From: Exobacillus caeni
GTDB taxonomy: Bacteria; Bacillota; Bacilli; Bacillales; Guptibacillaceae
Assembly (NCBI RefSeq): GCF_005747095.1
Contig: NZ_SWLG01000001.1
Coordinates: 648,650-712,649, forward strand
Reading direction: 5' to 3'
Length of the DNA: 64,000 nt
The translations under genes were made by a program, and so were the position numbers. Under the pieces are notes generated by a model. It saw only the letters and a program-made list of their open reading frames with translations, searched no databases and had not been told where the DNA came from. Position 1 is the stretch's first letter; every line of letters begins with the position of its first letter. This document shows positions 17,852 to 29,886 of this stretch, in pieces.

Positions 17852-18017
17852 TCCTTTCACCTCCTCTAAAGGTGTTTTTCTCCTATGTCGTTTCAAATAT
17901 TTTTATGCATAGAACAAAGAGTATTCTATCAAAGTCACCCTCTAAATGCAATAAGGAATGAAAAGGATTTTAGCCGGTTAACCTATAGATAATACAAATT
18001 ACCGGGGGTGTGCAAAT

Positions 18018-19127
18018 ATGGATAATGAACTAAAAGCATATCAAGTCCGTACAGATCTTGCGATTGAAGCTAGAGAAATGGTTCAGGAAGAAAAAGCAAA
18101 GAAAAAAGAACAAACCGGGGAACTAAACGGTGTAATTGTAAAAGAAAGAGATGAGGAAGGAATAAAGATAACAGCAGTAGAGATTACAAAGGACGGAGAA
18201 AAAGAAATCGGCAAAAAAGCGGGTCATTACCTGACCTTTGAAGCACAGGGTATTAGGAGGCAGGATTCTGCTTTGCAGCAAAAAGTGCAGGACGTATTCT
18301 CCCACGAGTTCGCAAAGTTCCTTGATGTTCACAAGATCAGTAAAGATGCGACTTGCCTTGTTGTGGGACTTGGAAACTGGAACGTAACCCCTGATGCACT
18401 CGGTCCGCTAGTAGTTGAAAATTTATTGGTTACAAGGCATCTATTTAAGCTTGCGCCAGAAAACGTGGAAGAAGGATTTCGGCCGGTCAGCGCGATTACT
18501 CCTGGGGTAATGGGGCTGACAGGGATAGAAACAAGCGATATTATCCATGGCGTCATCGAAAAGACGAAGCCTGACTTTGTGATTGCGATCGATGCCCTTG
18601 CATCCCGGTCTGTTGAACGTGTGAACACGACGATTCAAATTTCAGATACAGGCATTCATCCGGGTTCAGGAGTAGGCAATAAACGAAAAGAATTAAGTCA
18701 GGATGTACTGGGAATACCTGTTATTGCTATCGGTATTCCTACTGTTGTTGATGCAGTTTCCATAACAAGCGATACAATCGATTTTATTCTAAAGCATTTT
18801 GGGCGGGAAATTTCTGAACAGGGAAAGCCATCAAAAGCACTCGCTCCATCTGGAATGACTTTCGGAGAAAGAAAAGTATTAACAGAAGAGGATATGCCTG
18901 GTGAAGAACAGCGCCAGCAATTTATGGGAATGGTGGGAACCCTTCCGGACGAAGAAAAAAGAAGCTTGATCCGTGAAGTCCTTGCTCCACTTGGCCATAA
19001 TTTAATGGTAACTCCAAAAGAGGTCGATGTTTTTATCGAAGAAATGGCTAATGTAATTTCAGGAGGCTTAAACGCTGCCCTTCATGGAGAAGTAAATCAA
19101 GATAACAGCGGGTCTTATACCCATTAA
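18018..19127 (+). CDS. gpr: Germination protease GPR
   Basis: A 369-residue aspartic-type endoprotease that degrades the small acid-soluble spore proteins when the spore germinates. The zymogen autoprocesses before the TDLAIEA segment, so the first 12 or so residues are the propeptide. Conserved stretches include [32 protein letters not shown] and [19 protein letters not shown]. It is made in the forespore in B. subtilis. Its usual neighbour spoIIP is missing; yqxA follows directly. Confidence 0.97.
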   Translation: MDNELKAYQVRTDLAIEAREMVQEEKAKKKEQTGELNGVIVKERDEEGIKITAVEITKDGEKEIGKKAGHYLTFEAQGIRRQDSALQQKVQDVFSHEFAKFLDVHKISKDATCLVVGLGNWNVTPDALGPLVVENLLVTRHLFKLAPENVEEGFRPVSAITPGVMGLTGIETSDIIHGVIEKTKPDFVIAIDALASRSVERVNTTIQISDTGIHPGSGVGNKRKELSQDVLGIPVIAIGIPTVVDAVSITSDTIDFILKHFGREISEQGKPSKALAPSGMTFGERKVLTEEDMPGEEQRQQFMGMVGTLPDEEKRSLIREVLAPLGHNLMVTPKEVDVFIEEMANVISGGLNAALHGEVNQDNSGSYTH

Positions 19128-19225
19128 GGAAATGTCATAAGCCATCCTTCTTCTGCATAATATGGTAAAACATTCGATATGATGATGGACAAGCTAAACG
19201 GCAAAGAAAGGTGTGGATCATACAG

Positions 19226-19579
19226 ATGGCTTCGTTTTTTATAAAATGCACGCTTTTAACCGGCCTGTTGTTTTTTGGGGTATTGCTAGGGATGCAGCAA
19301 GCAAATAAAGGAATGATCGAAATGCAAGGAAATAACGAAGCTTCCGGAGCATTTTATATAGGAGCATCCCAAGATGGGAAATTAGAAGCAGAGGTGATGG
19401 GCAGTAAGGTCACAAGCCATGACCTTGCAGAAAAACAGAAAAAGATGGAGGATACAAGAGCGTTTAATGTATTATCTTCACTTGGAAAAACAATAAGCGC
19501 GATGATTGTAGCTATCGTCCAGAATGCCGCTTCACTATTGATCGAACTCTTTAAAGGATTGCTTAGCCTATTTGGATAG
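19226..19579 (+). CDS. yqxA: YqxA family protein (DUF3679)
   Basis: A protein of about 117 residues with one N-terminal helix (LLTGLLFFGVLLGMQQANKG), a hydrophilic middle containing EVMGSKVTSHDL, and a hydrophobic C-terminal segment. It matches YqxA, normally encoded after spoIIP; function unknown. ATG is favoured over a GTG five codons upstream, but neither has an ideal ribosome binding site: AAGGTG is 12 bases from the ATG. It lies about 100 bases after gpr. Confidence 0.8.
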   Translation: MASFFIKCTLLTGLLFFGVLLGMQQANKGMIEMQGNNEASGAFYIGASQDGKLEAEVMGSKVTSHDLAEKQKKMEDTRAFNVLSSLGKTISAMIVAIVQNAASLLIELFKGLLSLFG

Positions 19580-19604
19580 CCACCTCATAGCGGGTGGCTT
19601 TTCA
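19578..19604 (+). terminator. Terminator after yqxA
   Basis: The 7-bp stem AGCCACC/GGTGGCT begins inside the yqxA stop codon region and is followed by TTTTC. Confidence 0.8.
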
Positions 19605-19676
19605 CTTTCTAATTGAATAGTAATGGGTGTATTGCTATAATCAATCCTAGTGTAGTCTCGTCTTAGGAGTGATAAC

Positions 19677-21512
19677 ATGAATCGAGAAGAAAAGTTAAAG
19701 AGACAATCGAGAATACGGAACTTTTCCATAATTGCCCATATAGATCACGGAAAATCCACACTGGCAGACCGGATTCTGGAAAAAACAAGTGCGCTGTCAC
19801 AGCGTGAAATGAAAGAGCAAATGCTTGATGCAATGGACCTTGAAAGAGAAAGAGGAATAACCATCAAGCTTAATGCCGTTCAGTTAACTTACAAGGCAAA
19901 AGATGGAGAAGAATATATTTTCCACTTGATCGATACACCGGGACACGTAGATTTCACTTATGAAGTTTCCCGGAGCCTTGCAGCATGCGAAGGTGCCTTG
20001 CTGATAGTAGATGCGGCACAGGGAATCGAAGCCCAAACACTTGCGAATGTATATCTAGCATTAGATAACGATCTTGAGATTCTTCCTGTTATTAATAAAA
20101 TCGACCTTCCAAGTGCAGAACCAGAACGTGTTAGACAAGAAGTGGAAGATGTAATCGGACTGGACGCTTCAGAAGCCGTACTCGCTTCTGCCAAAGCCGG
20201 AATTGGAATCGAAGAGATTCTTGAACAAATCGTTGAAAAGGTTCCTGCCCCTCAGGGAGATCCGGAAGGCCCTCTAAAAGCGTTGATCTTTGACTCGCTG
20301 TATGATTCGTATAGAGGCGTTGTTGCTTATATTCGAATCGTAGAGGGTTCTGTTAAAGTCGGAGATAAAGTACGAATGATGGCAACCGGCAAAGAGTTCG
20401 AAGTAACGGAACTTGGTGTATTCACACCTAAACCAGTTGCAAAAGAGGAACTGACAGTTGGAGATGTTGCTTTCTTAACGGCTTCCATCAAAAATGTTGG
20501 CGACACAAGAGTCGGTGATACGATTACTTCTGTCAAAAACCCGGCTGATGAACCGCTCCCTGGATACAGAAGAATGAACCCTATGGTGTTTTGCGGTCTG
20601 TATCCTGTCGATTCTGCGCAATACAATGATTTAAGAGAAGCGCTCGAAAGACTTGAACTGAACGATTCTTCTCTTCAATATGAAGCAGAGACATCCCAGG
20701 CACTTGGCTTTGGTTTTCGATGCGGATTTCTTGGACTTCTCCACATGGAAATTATCCAGGAAAGAATTGAGCGAGAATTTGACATTGACCTGATTACAAC
20801 TGCTCCGAGTGTTATTTACAAAGTAAAATTGACGGACGGCGAAGAAGTGCAGGTTGATAATCCGGCGAACATGCCCGATGCACAAAGCATCGACGAAGTC
20901 CAGGAACCATATGTAAAAGCGACGATTATGGCCCCGAACGATTACGTGGGCGCGATAATGGAGCTTTGCCAGGGGAAACGTGGAGACTTCATCGACATGC
21001 AGTATTTGGATGAGAATCGGGTAAATATCGTTTATCATATCCCGTTGTCTGAAATAGTCTATGACTTCTTCGATCAGCTTAAGTCCAGCACAAAAGGGTA
21101 CGCTTCATTTGACTATGAGCTGATGGGATATAAAGCATCGAAATTGGTTAAAATGGATATATTGCTTAATGGCGAAAAAATCGATGCGTTATCCTTAATT
21201 GTCCATAGAGATTTTGCGTTTGATCGTGGTAAAGAAATTACAGATACCTTAAAAGAACTGATACCAAGACAGCAGTTTGAAGTTCCGGTCCAGGCTGCGA
21301 TCGGCCAGAAAATCGTAGCACGTTCTACCATCAAGGCAATCCGCAAGAACGTTCTTGCGAAGTGTTACGGCGGAGACATTTCCCGTAAACGTAAGCTTCT
21401 TGAAAAGCAAAAAGAAGGTAAGAAGCGTATGAAGATGGTCGGAAAAGTAGAAGTGCCTCAAGAAGCATTTATGGCTGTATTAAAACAGGACAATACAAAT
21501 AAAAATAAATAA
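19677..21512 (+). CDS. lepA: Elongation factor 4 (LepA)
   Basis: A 611-residue translational GTPase that acts on the 70S ribosome and influences initiation or back-translocation under stress. P-loop AHIDHGKST (20-28), DTPGHVDF and NKIDLP mark the G domain. Domains II, III and V follow, then the LepA-specific C-terminal domain ([18 protein letters not shown]). TAGGAGTGAT precedes the ATG. A complex terminator and a dispersed repeat separate it from hemW. Length is normal. Confidence 0.97.
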   Translation: MNREEKLKRQSRIRNFSIIAHIDHGKSTLADRILEKTSALSQREMKEQMLDAMDLERERGITIKLNAVQLTYKAKDGEEYIFHLIDTPGHVDFTYEVSRSLAACEGALLIVDAAQGIEAQTLANVYLALDNDLEILPVINKIDLPSAEPERVRQEVEDVIGLDASEAVLASAKAGIGIEEILEQIVEKVPAPQGDPEGPLKALIFDSLYDSYRGVVAYIRIVEGSVKVGDKVRMMATGKEFEVTELGVFTPKPVAKEELTVGDVAFLTASIKNVGDTRVGDTITSVKNPADEPLPGYRRMNPMVFCGLYPVDSAQYNDLREALERLELNDSSLQYEAETSQALGFGFRCGFLGLLHMEIIQERIEREFDIDLITTAPSVIYKVKLTDGEEVQVDNPANMPDAQSIDEVQEPYVKATIMAPNDYVGAIMELCQGKRGDFIDMQYLDENRVNIVYHIPLSEIVYDFFDQLKSSTKGYASFDYELMGYKASKLVKMDILLNGEKIDALSLIVHRDFAFDRGKEITDTLKELIPRQQFEVPVQAAIGQKIVARSTIKAIRKNVLAKCYGGDISRKRKLLEKQKEGKKRMKMVGKVEVPQEAFMAVLKQDNTNKNK

Positions 21513-21530
21513 AGGCTCTTTTCGCATACT

Positions 21531-21665
21531 TTGTTGCTTAATATTTGAGGTAAACTGCGACGTAATTGTAGCATTGCTTTCCGCTTCGTGCAGTCGCTTT
21601 CCGTAGCGGTCTGCGATATGTTTTGTCGCATTATATAGTTCTTGTGCAAAAACAACAATTTTTTA
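21531..21665. repeat. Dispersed intergenic repeat, copy A
   Basis: This copy starts TTGTTGCTTA...TAAACTGCGACGTAATTG and ends CTTGTGCAAAAACAACAA. The same ends and the inner CGCTTTCCG...GCGGTC core occur in copies B (45400-45540, same orientation) and C (54344-54509, opposite). Partly self-complementary AACTGCGAC/GTCGCA-type sequences near both ends give it a MITE-like look. It encodes nothing. Confidence 0.7.
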
Positions 21666-21680
21666 GAAAACAGTCTAAAT

Positions 21681-21718
21681 AAAAGATCTAACGGAAATCA
21701 TTTCCTCGAGGTTCTTTT
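21681..21718 (+). terminator. Terminator of lepA
   Basis: An imperfect 16-bp hairpin: AAAAGA, then CT and CGGAAA, pairs with TTTCC, CG and TCTTTT around a 3-base loop. The closing side is T-rich. Confidence 0.7.
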
Positions 21719-21730
21719 ACAATGAAGTTG

Positions 21731-21758
21731 AAGGCCGCAGATTGTTCTGCGGTCTTTC
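21731..21758 (+). terminator. Hairpin with T-rich tail upstream of hemW
   Basis: The 8-bp stem GGCCGCAG/CTGCGGTC (21733-21740 with 21747-21754) is followed by TTTCTCTC. It could be a second lepA terminator. It shows that the reading frame opening at 21722 is not the real hemW start. Confidence 0.6.
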
Positions 21759-21784
21759 TCTCATCATGCGATAGAAGATTAAAA

Positions 21785-22951
21785 ATGAAGAAAGCTGTGA
21801 TTGAAATGCCGAAAGCTGTTTATTTGCATATCCCTTTTTGTGATTATATATGCCACTATTGCGATTTTAATAAGGTTTTCATGAAAGGACAGCCTGTGGA
21901 AGAATACCTTGATCACATGGCTGTTGAAATGAAAAATACGGTAAAGAAGTTTCCTTACGATCATATCGAAACCATTTTCATTGGAGGCGGAACGCCAACC
22001 GCACTATCGGCCAGCCAGCTGGATGTTTTACTAGAGTCAGTCAACGATACATTTCATCCGGGATCCCACATTGAATATACAGTGGAAGCCAATCCGGGAA
22101 GTGTAGATGAAGAAAAGCTCTCGGTATTGAAAAATGCCGGAGTTAACCGTCTCAGTATAGGTGCGCAGGCCTTTCAAAATGACCTGTTGAAAAGGCTCGG
22201 GCGCGGACATGATGAACAAGAGGTCGTAGAAATTGTCAAGCTTGCCCAAAGAATGGGATTTGACAATCTATCACTTGATCTTATGTTCGGTCTGCCGGAC
22301 CAAACGATGGACATGTTTAGAGAGTCGATCGAGAGGACGATTCAATTGGATATTCCTCATGTTTCGTCCTACTCCCTCCAGGTAGAGAAGAAAACTGTTT
22401 TTTATAATCTGTTCCGAAAAGACCAGCTTCCCCTCCCTACTCAGGAAGAAGAAGCCGACATGTTTGAACTTTTAATCAGCAAGCTTGAGAAAGCAGGATT
22501 ACAACAGTATGAAATCAGTAATTTCGCAAGGCCGGGATTTGAAAGCAAACACAATATGATGTACTGGAAAAATGAACATTACTATGGGGTCGGGGCCGGG
22601 GCGCATAGTTACATGAACGGTGTTAGAAGAATTAATGCAGGGCCTCTAAAGAAATATATCCAGCTGGTAGACGAAAATGGTTTTCCTTATACAGAAGAAA
22701 ATGAATTAACAACAGCAGAGAAAATGGAAGAAGAGATGTTCATGGGGTTAAGAATGAAAAAGGGCGTATCCGTCGAACGTTTCCAGGAGAAATTCAATAT
22801 CCCATTGATGACTGTTTTTGGAAGCCAAATCGACCAGTTACATGATAAAGGTTTGATCAACTTAAACAAAGGAAATATCTCATTGACAGAAAAAGGCCTC
22901 TTCCTCGGCAATGAAGTTTTCTCCGAATTCCTCGGAGTAGTGGAAGAATAA
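21785..22951 (+). CDS. hemW: Heme chaperone HemW (radical SAM, formerly HemN-like)
   Basis: A 388-residue radical-SAM protein. The cluster motif CDYICHYC (Cys19, Cys23, Cys26) and GGGTPTAL, VEANPGS follow the family. HemW-type proteins bind and transfer heme; they lack the extra cysteine of the true coproporphyrinogen oxidase HemN. The start is uncertain: ATG at 21785, or 21809 (MPKAVYLHIPFC), which matches B. subtilis better; neither has a strong ribosome binding site. It stands before the hrcA operon as in other Bacillaceae. Confidence 0.92.
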   Translation: MKKAVIEMPKAVYLHIPFCDYICHYCDFNKVFMKGQPVEEYLDHMAVEMKNTVKKFPYDHIETIFIGGGTPTALSASQLDVLLESVNDTFHPGSHIEYTVEANPGSVDEEKLSVLKNAGVNRLSIGAQAFQNDLLKRLGRGHDEQEVVEIVKLAQRMGFDNLSLDLMFGLPDQTMDMFRESIERTIQLDIPHVSSYSLQVEKKTVFYNLFRKDQLPLPTQEEEADMFELLISKLEKAGLQQYEISNFARPGFESKHNMMYWKNEHYYGVGAGAHSYMNGVRRINAGPLKKYIQLVDENGFPYTEENELTTAEKMEEEMFMGLRMKKGVSVERFQEKFNIPLMTVFGSQIDQLHDKGLINLNKGNISLTEKGLFLGNEVFSEFLGVVEE

Positions 22952-23107
22952 GTTTAGGTTTTTATGTGTTGATTAATAAGGGCCACGAAGTGATATTTCT
23001 TTGCTCTCCTTCAAAAAATGATGAATCTTTTGAAAGGGTCGCCGGGAGAAGAAAAAAGCTTTTTTTACAGGCGATTATTATATAATCATTTCTTTAGACC
23101 TTAACCG
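22952..23107. other. hemW-hrcA intergenic region
   Basis: A stem CTCCTTCAAAA/TTTTGAAAGG with one bulge (23006-23037) may end hemW, but no T-run follows directly. AAAAAAGCTTTTTTT at 23053-23067 is self-complementary. Nothing else is evident before the hrcA promoter. Confidence 0.4.
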
Positions 23108-23137
23108 TTGACAAAATTAATAGGATTTTGGTAACTT
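23108..23137 (+). promoter_or_regulatory. Probable promoter of the hrcA operon
   Basis: A perfect -35 TTGACA (23108-23113) stands 18 bases before TAACTT (23132-23137), a modest -10. The CIRCE operator begins 11 bases further on, the usual arrangement. Confidence 0.55.
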
Positions 23138-23148
23138 ATAAATTAGAT

Positions 23149-23175
23149 TTAGCACTCATTCACAGAGAGTGCTAA
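23149..23175. promoter_or_regulatory. CIRCE operator (HrcA binding site)
   Basis: TTAGCACTC-N9-GAGTGCTAA is a perfect match to the CIRCE inverted repeat. HrcA bound here represses hrcA-grpE-dnaK-dnaJ and is released on heat shock, when GroEL can no longer refold HrcA. It lies between promoter and hrcA, so it is also in the 5' end of the mRNA. Confidence 0.98.
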
Positions 23176-23191
23176 CAGAGGTGATAAAGGA

Positions 23192-24232
23192 ATGTTGACA
23201 GAGCGTCAATTATTTATACTTCAATTGTTGATCGATGACTATATTCGCTCTGCAGAGCCTGTAGGTTCCCGTGCCTTATCAAAACGGGAAGATGTTACAT
23301 TCAGCTCTGCCACAATCCGAAATGAACTGGCTGATCTAGAAGAAATGGGTTTCCTTGAAAAGACCCACAGTTCTTCAGGAAGAATTCCATCGGAAAAAGG
23401 CTATCGTTTTTATGTGGATCATTTAATGATGCCGCCGGTCATCTCGAAGGAAGAAATTTATAACATCAAAGATCTCTTTGCTGAAAAAATGTATGAGGTG
23501 GAACGCGTCATACAGCAATCTGCTAAAATTTTGTCTGAACTGACAAACTACACAGCCATTATCTTAGGCCCAGAGATTTTTGATACCAGGTTAAAGCACC
23601 TTCAGATTGTTCCGATTTCTAAAGATACTGCGGTTGTCATTCTTGTAGCAAATACAGGACATGTTGAAAATCGCACGATCACACTTCCGGATGGGATGAA
23701 ACTATCCGATATCGAGAAGATGATCAATATACTCAACGAGCGGTTAAAAGATATACCACTCGTCGAATTAAAATCAAAGATCTTTAAGGAAATCGCAAAT
23801 GTTCTAAAACAGCATATCGAAAACTACCACCAGATGGATCAGATTCTTGAAAGCATTTTTAATACGAATCAATCCGAGAAAGTATTTTATGGCGGGAAGA
23901 CAAATATTCTAACCCAGCCGGAATTCAAGGATATTAATAAAGTACGTTCCATCTTAAACACCTTTGAGCAGGAAGACATCATTTATCGTTTGTTGCGCAG
24001 CGAAAAGGATGGAATCGATGTGAAGATAGGCCAGGAAAATAATCTTGAAGCAATAAAGAATTGCAGTGTGATTACTGCCAGTTATTCGATAGGCGGTAAA
24101 CATATGGGTTCAATTGCTGTTCTTGGTCCAACAAGGATGCAGTATCATCGAGCCATCAGCTTGCTCGATTACCTTTCGAAGGATTTGTCAAACGCCCTTA
24201 CGAAACGGTATCAAACTTTAAATGATTGGTAA
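23192..24232 (+). CDS. hrcA: Heat-shock repressor HrcA
   Basis: A 346-residue repressor. The N-terminal winged-helix domain contains SAEPVGSRALSKR and SSATIRNELADLEEMGFLEK; a GAF-like dimerisation domain follows. HrcA binds CIRCE, and one perfect CIRCE lies just upstream, giving autoregulation. AGAGGTGATAAAGG precedes the ATG. First gene of the class I heat-shock operon. Confidence 0.97.
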   Translation: MLTERQLFILQLLIDDYIRSAEPVGSRALSKREDVTFSSATIRNELADLEEMGFLEKTHSSSGRIPSEKGYRFYVDHLMMPPVISKEEIYNIKDLFAEKMYEVERVIQQSAKILSELTNYTAIILGPEIFDTRLKHLQIVPISKDTAVVILVANTGHVENRTITLPDGMKLSDIEKMINILNERLKDIPLVELKSKIFKEIANVLKQHIENYHQMDQILESIFNTNQSEKVFYGGKTNILTQPEFKDINKVRSILNTFEQEDIIYRLLRSEKDGIDVKIGQENNLEAIKNCSVITASYSIGGKHMGSIAVLGPTRMQYHRAISLLDYLSKDLSNALTKRYQTLNDW

Positions 24233-24367
24233 TAGTGAAAAGTGGTGGGAGAATTCCTCTTCCATCCTTTCTTATGGTTAAATTGGGATTATTCAGGAGC
24301 AGAAGTAAGACTGCATTACTGTGTCTCCCTTATAAAAGCAAAGGATAATTTTAGGGAGGTGAAACCT

Positions 24368-24967
24368 ATGGAAACAAATCACAACAAGTATGAAGAGAAT
24401 GTGGGAAACGAAACTGAAGAAACGGTTGGCCAGCCGAAAGAAGAACAAGAAGAGCAAGATCAGCAGCTGGAAACTTCTGAAGAGGAAGGTCAATCCGAAG
24501 ATAATATTACTCCTGAGCAGGAGGAAATCGCTCATCTTACTGAACAGTTGAATGAGCTGGAAAATCGTATGGTCCGCACCCAGGCTGATTATGATAACTT
24601 TAGACGTAGAACGCGTGAAGAAAAGGCTGCATCAGCTAAGTACCGTTCACAAAGCCTTGTAGAAGAAATCCTTCCTGTTTTGGATAACTTTGAAAGAGCG
24701 TTTGCAGTTCAGGGTGAGGGCGAAAGCTACAATTCTCTTCTGCAGGGAATGGAAATGGTGTACCGCCAGTTGAAAGATGCTCTTCTAAAAGAAGGCGTGG
24801 AAGAAATCGACGCAGTTGGGCAACCATTCGATCCGCATAAGCATCAAGCTGTAATGCAAGTTGAAACTAATGAGTATGAGTCCGATGTTGTAGCAGAAGT
24901 GCTGCAAAAAGGTTACATGCTGAAAGACAAAGTAATCAGACCTGCGATGGTTAAAGTAAGTTCATAA
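24368..24967 (+). CDS. grpE: Nucleotide exchange factor GrpE
   Basis: A 199-residue protein: a long acidic, Glu/Gln-rich N-terminus (to about 65) and coiled coil, then the GrpE core ([55 protein letters not shown]). It drives ADP release from DnaK. The ATG 42 codons inside the longest frame was chosen because GGGAGGTGA precedes it and the extension is foreign to the family. It lies between hrcA and dnaK. Confidence 0.96.
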   Translation: METNHNKYEENVGNETEETVGQPKEEQEEQDQQLETSEEEGQSEDNITPEQEEIAHLTEQLNELENRMVRTQADYDNFRRRTREEKAASAKYRSQSLVEEILPVLDNFERAFAVQGEGESYNSLLQGMEMVYRQLKDALLKEGVEEIDAVGQPFDPHKHQAVMQVETNEYESDVVAEVLQKGYMLKDKVIRPAMVKVSS

Positions 24968-24986
24968 ACTACATATGGAAATATAG

Positions 24987-26840
<1,854 letters not shown>

Positions 26841-26853
26841 GAGGCTATAGAGG

Positions 26854-26894
26854 AAAAAGTCAAAGTCAGGCGTATCTCGGCTTTGACTTTTTTC
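26854..26894 (+). terminator. Terminator/processing hairpin between dnaK and dnaJ
   Basis: The 12-bp stem AAAAAGTCAAAG/CTTTGACTTTTT with a T-run. As in B. subtilis it probably lets part of the transcription continue into dnaJ. Confidence 0.85.
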
Positions 26895-27011
26895 TTGCAC
26901 AGGGAAAACCTTTGCTTTTACTATCGGGGGAATAAACATCCATGAAGTTGCAATAAAAGTAACTTCGATGATAAGATAAACTTTATGTGAAGAGAAGCGG
27001 GAGTGAATACA

Positions 27012-28127
27012 ATGAGTAAACGGGACTATTATGAGGTCTTGGGGGTTAGCAAGGACGCTTCTGAAGCTGAAATTAAAAAAGCCTATCGGAGGCTTGCAAA
27101 ACAATACCACCCGGATATAAATAAAGAAGCTGATGCTGATGAAAAGTTTAAAGAAGTAAAGGAAGCTTACGAAGTTCTTAGCGATTCGCAGAAAAAAGCG
27201 CATTATGACCAATTCGGACATACTGATCCAAACCAAGGCTTCGGCGGAGCAGGAGGAGCTGACTTTGGAGGTTTCGGTGACATTTTCGATATGTTCTTTG
27301 GCGGCGGCGGTGGCCGCAGGAACCCGAATGCTCCAAGACAGGGTGCAGATCTACAGTATACGATGAACATTGACTTTGAGGAAGCTGCTTTCGGTAAAGA
27401 GACAGACATTTATATTCCAAAAGAAGAAGAATGTAACACGTGTGAAGGAACCGGGGCAAAGCCTGGAACAACGCCTGAAACTTGTTCGCATTGCGGCGGT
27501 TCAGGACAAATGAACGTAGAGCAAAACACGCCGTTTGGGAGAATCGTCAATCGCCGTGTCTGCCATTATTGTGAAGGTACAGGAAAAATCATTAAAGAAA
27601 AGTGTAAGACATGCCACGGAAAAGGTACAGTCAAAATTCGCAAGAAAATCCACGTTAAAATTCCAGCAGGTATCGATGATGGCCAGCAGATCAGGCTTGC
27701 AGGAAAAGGGGAACCCGGCGTGAATGGAGGCCCTCCCGGGGATCTGTTCGTAGTCTTTTACGTTAACAAGCATGAGTTTTATGAGCGCCGAGGAGACGAC
27801 ATCTATGTCAAAATGCCGATTACATTCGCACAGGCTGCACTTGGGGATGAAATCGAGGTTCCGACTCTCCATGGGAAAGTTAAGCTGAAAGTGCCTGCCG
27901 GAACACAGAGTGGCACAAATTTCAGACTCCGAGACAAAGGGGTTCAGAACGTCCGTGGATATGGCCAGGGCGACCAGCATGTCAAGATCCAGGTTGTTAC
28001 ACCGAAGAAACTGACTGAACGGCAAAAAGAGCTTTTAAGAGAGTTTAGTGAAATCAGCGGTGATATGCCTGATGAACAACACGATAACTTTTTTTCAAAA
28101 GTAAAAAGAGCATTTAAAGGTGAATAA
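27012..28127 (+). CDS. dnaJ: Co-chaperone DnaJ (Hsp40)
   Basis: A 371-residue type I Hsp40. J domain at 1-67 with His33-Pro34-Asp35, a Gly/Phe-rich linker (about 72-102), four zinc repeats ([32 protein letters not shown]) and two C-terminal beta domains. It delivers substrates to DnaK and stimulates its ATPase. ATG is preferred to a GTG three codons upstream because CGGGAG lies 8 bases before it. Confidence 0.97.
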   Translation: MSKRDYYEVLGVSKDASEAEIKKAYRRLAKQYHPDINKEADADEKFKEVKEAYEVLSDSQKKAHYDQFGHTDPNQGFGGAGGADFGGFGDIFDMFFGGGGGRRNPNAPRQGADLQYTMNIDFEEAAFGKETDIYIPKEEECNTCEGTGAKPGTTPETCSHCGGSGQMNVEQNTPFGRIVNRRVCHYCEGTGKIIKEKCKTCHGKGTVKIRKKIHVKIPAGIDDGQQIRLAGKGEPGVNGGPPGDLFVVFYVNKHEFYERRGDDIYVKMPITFAQAALGDEIEVPTLHGKVKLKVPAGTQSGTNFRLRDKGVQNVRGYGQGDQHVKIQVVTPKKLTERQKELLREFSEISGDMPDEQHDNFFSKVKRAFKGE

Positions 28128-28174
28128 AAAACAGTTTTTTCTGGCAATTTAAGGGATTAAAGGAGCTGGTAGGG

Positions 28175-29113
28175 ATGAAATGGTCTGAAATAAGCATTCA
28201 TACGACACAAGAGGCAATAGAACCAGTGTCTAACATTTTACACGAAGCAGGTGCGAGCGGAGTTGTAATAGAAGACCCGCAGGATCTTGTGAAAGTTTGG
28301 GATACGTCGCTTGGAGAACTCTACCAGCTTAATCCCGATGATTACCCGAGTGAAGGGGTAATCATCAAAGCTTATCTTTCTGTTACCAGTTTTCTTGGTG
28401 AAACGATTGAGCAAATTAAAGAAGCGATTAACGGCTTGCTGCTTTATGACATAGACATCGGCCATAACAAGGTAACGATCAGTGAGGTCAATGAAGAAGA
28501 ATGGGCTACAGCCTGGAAGAAGTATTATAAACCTGTTAAGATTTCTGAACATATCACGATAACACCAACCTGGGAGGATTACCAGCCGGTCAACACAGAT
28601 GAAATCATCATAGAGCTCGATCCAGGTATGGCCTTTGGAACAGGAACCCATCCAACAACTGTCATGTGCATCCAGGCGCTGGAAAAGACGATAGACGAAG
28701 GGAATAAAGTTATGGATGTAGGGACTGGCTCTGGAGTTCTTAGTATTGCAGCTGCTAAGCTGGGAGCTTCCCATGTTGATGCGCTGGACCTCGATGAAAT
28801 TGCTGTAAAAAGCGCCAGACTCAATATCAAGCTGAACAAAGCCCAGGAAAATGTGAGTGTCCGGCAAAACAACCTTCTGGATAACGTTACGGAAAACTAC
28901 GATGTTGTCGTGGCAAACTTGCTTTCTGAAATAATCGTACGGTTTACAGACCGAGTTGCGGAAGTGCTGAATCCGGGCGGTGTTTTTATCACTTCCGGAA
29001 TCATTAATGCGAAGAAAAAAGAAGTAAGACAATCTATCACCGCGAATGGGATGGAAATAATAGAGACATTGCAAATGGAAGATTGGGTTGCATTTATTGC
29101 AAAAAAAGCTTGA
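28175..29113 (+). CDS. prmA: Ribosomal protein L11 methyltransferase PrmA
   Basis: A 312-residue SAM-dependent enzyme that trimethylates lysines of ribosomal protein uL11. Signatures: [16 protein letters not shown], the SAM motif [15 protein letters not shown] (about 180-194) and [16 protein letters not shown] precedes the ATG. It follows dnaJ by 47 bases without a terminator, so it is part of the extended heat-shock operon. Confidence 0.96.
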   Translation: MKWSEISIHTTQEAIEPVSNILHEAGASGVVIEDPQDLVKVWDTSLGELYQLNPDDYPSEGVIIKAYLSVTSFLGETIEQIKEAINGLLLYDIDIGHNKVTISEVNEEEWATAWKKYYKPVKISEHITITPTWEDYQPVNTDEIIIELDPGMAFGTGTHPTTVMCIQALEKTIDEGNKVMDVGTGSGVLSIAAAKLGASHVDALDLDEIAVKSARLNIKLNKAQENVSVRQNNLLDNVTENYDVVVANLLSEIIVRFTDRVAEVLNPGGVFITSGIINAKKKEVRQSITANGMEIIETLQMEDWVAFIAKKA

Positions 29114-29128
29114 TGGCGGGTGCGTTTA

Positions 29129-29881
29129 ATGCAGAGGTACTTTGTTGATCCTGATGCTGTGAAGGGAAATTCTATAACGATAACCGGAGACGATGTAAAG
29201 CATATTGGCAAAGTGATGAGAATGTCCTCCGGAGACAAAGTGATTTGTTGTGATTCTACAGGCCGTTCGGCATTATGCGAAATAGAAGAGGTTTCGAAGG
29301 AAGACGTTACTTGCACTGTTGTAGAATGGATGGATGAAAATACGGAACTTCCTGTTAACGTAACAATTGTTCAGGGACTGCCTAAATCAGATAAGCTGGA
29401 ACTTGTTGTACAAAAGGGCACAGAACTTGGAGCTTCCTGTTTTTACCCTTTTAAAGCAGCTAGATCTGTTGTAAAATGGGATAGGTCCAAAAGCGAGAAA
29501 AAACTTGATAGGCTTCGTAAAATTGCGAAAGAAGCTGCAGAACAATCACACCGAACAGCCATTCCTGAAGTGGAAGCCCCTCTTTCACTTCAAGAAGTTA
29601 TCGATATGGAGCCAGAGTATGATCTCAAACTGGTTGCTTATGAAGAAGAGGCAAAACAGGGAGAGAGTTCGAACTTGTCTCAAGCGCTTCACCAGGCAAA
29701 CAGGGGGCAGCGTGTTTTGCTGGTCATCGGCCCGGAAGGCGGTTTAACAGAAGAAGAAATAAGTGACTTAACAGATGCTGGTTTTCTGCTATGCGGACTC
29801 GGCCCACGAATTTTAAGGACAGAAACAGCAGCCCTTTATTTTCTTGCAGCTGTTTCTTATCATTTTGAATTAATGAGGTGA
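29129..29881 (+). CDS. rsmE: 16S rRNA m3U1498 methyltransferase RsmE
   Basis: A 250-residue SPOUT-class methyltransferase. An N-terminal PUA-like domain starts MQRYFV; the C-terminal knot has VIGPEGGLTEEEI and GLGPRILRTETA, which bind SAM. It methylates N3 of U1498 in 16S rRNA. ATG was chosen over GTG three codons upstream by family length. It is 15 bases after prmA. Confidence 0.95.
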   Translation: MQRYFVDPDAVKGNSITITGDDVKHIGKVMRMSSGDKVICCDSTGRSALCEIEEVSKEDVTCTVVEWMDENTELPVNVTIVQGLPKSDKLELVVQKGTELGASCFYPFKAARSVVKWDRSKSEKKLDRLRKIAKEAAEQSHRTAIPEVEAPLSLQEVIDMEPEYDLKLVAYEEEAKQGESSNLSQALHQANRGQRVLLVIGPEGGLTEEEISDLTDAGFLLCGLGPRILRTETAALYFLAAVSYHFELMR

Positions 29882-29886
29882 ATGCT

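Noticed and set aside
24242..24367. N-terminal extension of the GrpE frame
   Set aside because: It lacks GrpE similarity and the strong GGGAGGTGA lies immediately before the internal ATG.
28238..29074. A 278-codon open frame antisense to prmA
   Set aside because: It mirrors codon use of prmA on the other strand and has no start context; prmA is certain.
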